From Cryobacterium aureum (lineage in GTDB: Bacteria; Actinomycetota; Actinomycetes; Actinomycetales; Microbacteriaceae): 64,000 nucleotides of DNA. The notes under the pieces are model-generated. The model did no database searches. It was given only the letters and a program-made list of their open reading frames with translations, and was not told the DNA's origin. The DNA is taken from NCBI RefSeq assembly GCF_002954245.1, contig NZ_PPTG01000048.1:372001-436000 (forward strand), given 5' to 3'. Both the position numbers and the translations under genes were made by a program. Below, in pieces: positions 60,795 to 64,000 of this stretch; positions within the stretch are counted from its first letter, which is position 1; every line of letters starts with the position of its first letter.

Positions 60795-63700
60795 ATGTTC
60801 CTACTGGACGGCGGCGTGGTGACCAGCGCGAGCGACCTGAGCGCGGCATCCGTCTGCGAGTTTGCGTTTCTGCATCGCATGGACGCGAAGCTCGGGCGCA
60901 TCGACGCGGTGCCCGACCTGGTTGACGCCATGCTGGAGCGCACGTCTCGGCTCGGCGACGAGCACGAGTATCGGGTGCTTGAGCAATACCGACGAAGCCG
61001 GTCGGTCGTAGAAATCGGGCGACCCGAGCGGATGGCACGTTCCGCTCTGATAAATGCCGCCGACGAAACGCAAAGGGTTTTCACCGGGAGCGCCGAGGTG
61101 ATATTTCAGGCCACTTTTTTTGACCCAGACTTCGCCCCAGCTACCGCAGACATCGCCTTTCTCGGATTCGCCGACTTCATCGTGCGGCAGAGCGACGGCT
61201 CGTGGTTACTGCAAGATACCAAGCTCGCCCGCCACGCCCGGGTCACGGCGCTGTTGCAGCTCGCGGCCTACGCCGAACAGCTCGAGCGCATCGGTGTGAC
61301 GGCGGCTGTCACCGTCGAGCTACTGCTCGGGGATGGTTCCGTGAGCGTGCACCGGCTCGCCGATATTCGCCCGGTGTACCGCAAACGCAAGCAGCGCCTG
61401 GTGCAGATCATCACGGAAAGACTCAACACCACCCAGCCTGTTTTCTGGGGCGACCCGCGTTACACCATCTGCGGGCGCTGTACCAGTTGCGAGGCGGCGG
61501 TGGCGGAGCACCGCGATCCGTTGCTGGTCGCCGGGCTACGGCTGTCTCAGCGGGCGCGACTTGCGGCCGGGGGCATTCTCACCATCGACGACCTCGCAGC
61601 GTCCACGGGCGACATCAACGGCATGGCCGACTCGACGCTCGCAGCCCTGCGCACGCAGTCGCGGCTGCAGCTTCAGGCGGACCTTGGCACAGCCCCGCCG
61701 ATCGATCTGTACAACCCCGGAGCGCTAACCGTGCTGCCAGAGCCGAACCCCAGTGATATCTTCTTCGACTTCGAGGGAGACCCGCTCTACACGGAAGACG
61801 GTGCTGTCGAGGGTTCGACCACGCAGTGGGGCCTCGACTACCTGTTCGGTCTGGTCGACGTCAGCGAATCCTTTCGAGCGTTCTGGGCGCACACCTGGAC
61901 TGAGGAAAGCGTGGCCCTCAACGACTTTCTGGCTTACCTCACCGCGCGTCGAGCGCAGTTTCCGGGCCTGCACGTCTACCACTACGCCGCCTACGAGCGC
62001 ACCCACCTGCTCAGCCTCGCCGCGAGGCACGGCGTCGGCGAAGAGCAGATCGACCAGCTGCTGCGCGAGAACGTGCTCGTTGACCTTTACCCGCTGGTGC
62101 GCAAGACCATGCGCGTTGGGTCCCACTCTTACTCGATCAAGAAGCTCGAACCGCTCTATATGGGTGCCGAGCTGCGGGCTGGGGAGGTCACCAACGCGGC
62201 CGATTCGATCACTGAATACGCCGCAGCCCGGGACCTGCACGAGCACGGAGATCAGGCCGAAGCGCAGCGCATGCTCGACTCCATCGCCGACTACAACCGC
62301 TACGACTGCGTGTCAACGCTGCGCCTGCGTGACTGGTTGCTCACGCTGGCGCGCGGGGCTGGCATCCGCCCGTCCGCCAGCACGAGCGAAACAGATGCCG
62401 ACCCGCTCGAGCCGTCACCGGTGCGCGACGCCCTGCTCGCCATCGCTGCGCCAACGACACCCCACGCCCCACGCAGCGCCGACCAGACCGCGGCCGCTTT
62501 CGCCGCCGCCGCGATCGACTACCACCGGCGGGAGCAGAAAAGCTTTTGGTGGGGGCACTATTTTCGGCTCGAGTACCCGATCGACGAATGGCAGGACACC
62601 CGCGACGTACTCGTCGTCGAACGCGTCGACGTGGAACGCGACTGGTTCAGGGAGGGCCAGCAGCGCATCGACCGTCGCCATCTCTGGCTGCGCGGTCGAC
62701 TCGCGCCGGGCAGCAGCATCAAACCGGGCGACCAGGCGGGGCCCTACCTCCTCTACGAATACCCCGGGCCGTTTGAGAACCCCGACACCTCGGAAGGCGC
62801 GCGCACCCACCGCACCGTGACGGTGCTGGGCGTCGCCGACGACGGCGGCATCCTGGTCGAAGAGACTTTGCTGAAAAACGTTGCCCGATACGATCGCCGG
62901 CCGAGCGCCCTCGCGCCGGCCGCACCACCCCGGGCGATGCAGCAGAAGCCCGCCATCGATGAGTGGGCAGCCGCCATCATCGACGCCCGGCCGGGTTGGC
63001 CGCGCGACCCCATGGTCGACATTCTGCGCCGTACTCCTCCGCACACCCGAACGGGGAACCTTGTGGCGGTCGCCGATGGAGACACCATCCACGCCGTCAT
63101 CGCGACGCTGCTCGACCTTGATCACTCCTATCTCGCCATTCAGGGGCCGCCCGGCACCGGCAAGACCTACCTCGGCGCCCACGTCATCACCGCGCTCGTG
63201 CAGCAGCACGGCTGGAAGATCGGTGTCGTCGCCCAGTCCCACGCGGTGGTGGAGAACCTGCTCGACGCCGTCGTCAGCGCCGGGCTCGAGCCGGCTCTTG
63301 TCGGCAAGGTCGCCAAAACCGGCGCCGACCCGGCAGAGCCCGCCTACACCGTCCTGCCAAAAGACAGGCAACTTCTCTTCGCAGTGGATCACATCGCAAC
63401 GGGATTCGTCGTCGGCGGCACCGCGTGGGATTTCAGCAATCCGGCCCGCGTGCCGCGCCACAGCCTCGATCTGCTCGTCGTCGACGAGGCCGGCCAATTC
63501 TCGCTCGCCTCGACCATCGCGGCGAGCGTCGGTTCGCGCAGTCTTTTGTTGCTCGGCGACCCGCAGCAACTACCGCAGGTCAGTCAGGGCACCCACCCCG
63601 AGCCGATCGACCAGTCTGCCCTGGGCTGGGTCGCCGCCGGCCATGATGTGCTGCCCGCCGACCGGGGGTATTTTCTCGCCGAGAGTCGCCGCATGCACCC

Positions 63701-64000
63701 GGAGGTCACTGCCTCGGTCTCCCGACTGTCCTACGGCGGACTGCTGCGCGCAAACCCGGTCACCTCGACCCGCCTGTTGGCCGGCATCGCGCCCGGCCTG
63801 CACGCGGTCCCGGTCGTGCACGCCGGTAACTCGACTTCTTCACCCGAAGAAGCGGATACCGTCGTCGCGCTCGTGCGCGCTGCCCTCGGCCGCCGGTGGA
63901 CCGACCCGACCATTGATCGGGTCGATGACCCACTGACCGAAGCCGACGTGATCGTCGTCACCCCCTACAACGCCCAGTTGGGGCTCGTCCGCGAGGCGCT
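60795..64000 (+). CDS. TM0106-type RecB-like nuclease fused to RNase H-like exonuclease and SF1 helicase (3' end outside window)
   Basis: The frame is open from ATG 60795 to the end of the window (1068 codons) with no stop. (1) An N-terminal PD-(D/E)XK nuclease with an Fe-S set: C21, D127 (GFADF), D141-T-K143, Q155...Y159, C226/C229/C232 (CGRCTSC). (2) A DEDDy-type exonuclease-like domain: D325/E327 in FFDFEGDP, YAAYERTHLL, and Y500...D504 in YNRYDC. (3) An SF1 helicase: Walker A GPPGTGKT (784-791) and D897-E898 in VVDEAGQF. The order resembles Dna2 with an extra exonuclease. Related proteins exist in many actinobacteria; the role (repair or defence) is not known to me. AAGGGCGGG precedes the ATG. 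Confidence 0.9.
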   Translation, partial: MFLLDGGVVTSASDLSAASVCEFAFLHRMDAKLGRIDAVPDLVDAMLERTSRLGDEHEYRVLEQYRRSRSVVEIGRPERMARSALINAADETQRVFTGSAEVIFQATFFDPDFAPATADIAFLGFADFIVRQSDGSWLLQDTKLARHARVTALLQLAAYAEQLERIGVTAAVTVELLLGDGSVSVHRLADIRPVYRKRKQRLVQIITERLNTTQPVFWGDPRYTICGRCTSCEAAVAEHRDPLLVAGLRLSQRARLAAGGILTIDDLAASTGDINGMADSTLAALRTQSRLQLQADLGTAPPIDLYNPGALTVLPEPNPSDIFFDFEGDPLYTEDGAVEGSTTQWGLDYLFGLVDVSESFRAFWAHTWTEESVALNDFLAYLTARRAQFPGLHVYHYAAYERTHLLSLAARHGVGEEQIDQLLRENVLVDLYPLVRKTMRVGSHSYSIKKLEPLYMGAELRAGEVTNAADSITEYAAARDLHEHGDQAEAQRMLDSIADYNRYDCVSTLRLRDWLLTLARGAGIRPSASTSETDADPLEPSPVRDALLAIAAPTTPHAPRSADQTAAAFAAAAIDYHRREQKSFWWGHYFRLEYPIDEWQDTRDVLVVERVDVERDWFREGQQRIDRRHLWLRGRLAPGSSIKPGDQAGPYLLYEYPGPFENPDTSEGARTHRTVTVLGVADDGGILVEETLLKNVARYDRRPSALAPAAPPRAMQQKPAIDEWAAAIIDARPGWPRDPMVDILRRTPPHTRTGNLVAVADGDTIHAVIATLLDLDHSYLAIQGPPGTGKTYLGAHVITALVQQHGWKIGVVAQSHAVVENLLDAVVSAGLEPALVGKVAKTGADPAEPAYTVLPKDRQLLFAVDHIATGFVVGGTAWDFSNPARVPRHSLDLLVVDEAGQFSLASTIAASVGSRSLLLLGDPQQLPQVSQGTHPEPIDQSALGWVAAGHDVLPADRGYFLAESRRMHPEVTASVSRLSYGGLLRANPVTSTRLLAGIAPGLHAVPVVHAGNSTSSPEEADTVVALVRAALGRRWTDPTIDRVDDPLTEADVIVVTPYNAQLGLVREA

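Overview
This is a contiguous piece of a GC-rich actinobacterial chromosome, most probably from the family Microbacteriaceae (Cryobacterium-like; genus inferred from gene style only). The evidence is strong GC3 codon use, frequent GTG/TTG starts and ATGA overlaps, and actinobacteria-specific genes: a PdtaR-type ANTAR regulator, HGxxPAAW and Trp-associated membrane proteins, and an mIHF nucleoid protein fused to guanylate kinase. The gene order pyrR-pyrB-pyrC-membrane protein-carA-carB-pyrF also matches the mycobacterial order. No CRISPR array, transposase, integrase, rRNA or prophage gene was seen. Almost everything is core metabolism or information processing on the + strand.

Layout. 1-5.4 kb: the tail of a SecF-like gene, the stringent-response enzyme Rel, a lone AbiEi-like protein, a DUF349 protein and a membrane-anchored cyclophilin. 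5.5-16.9 kb: rarA, rpsD, a DUF948 protein, a small membrane protein, alaS, ruvX and mltG, leading into the shikimate cluster aroE-aroC-aroK-aroB. 16.9-21 kb: a minus-strand cassette (GAF regulator, ExaC-like aldehyde dehydrogenase, DUF779 protein) with a repeat-rich spacer, which separates aroB from aroQ. 21-24.1 kb: an unknown small gene, aroQ, efp, nusB and a DUF4190/DsbA-like fusion. 24.2-34.4 kb: a pyrimidine operon behind a PyrR-type RNA hairpin, running into mIHF-gmk and rpoZ. 34.4-41.4 kb: coaBC, metK, priA (helicase motifs lost), fmt and rsmB. 41.5-42.5 kb: a small minus-strand island with a DUF2809 gene and eroded DUF2975/XRE remnants. 42.5-50.9 kb: rpe, hisEGFI and trpE-TrpMP-HGxxPAAW-trpCBA. 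51-59.7 kb: lgt, gltBD and pyk. 59.9-64 kb: tRNA-Leu(CAA), pdtaR and the start of a large nuclease/helicase gene that runs off the window.

How the genes work together. The aro genes feed chorismate to trpE/CBA. The pyr/car operon makes UMP. gltBD makes glutamate, which trpE, hisF and carAB need (through glutamine) as nitrogen donor. hisA/trpF, trpD, trpG and several his genes are not here and must lie elsewhere. The least ordinary items are the 3' nuclease-exonuclease-helicase gene, the mIHF-GMK fusion, the pseudogene-like XRE remnant, the repeat-rich spacer at 17 kb, a set of near-leaderless promoters (TANNCT, 6-7 nt, start codon), and a window-wide excess of the word GCATCCG.
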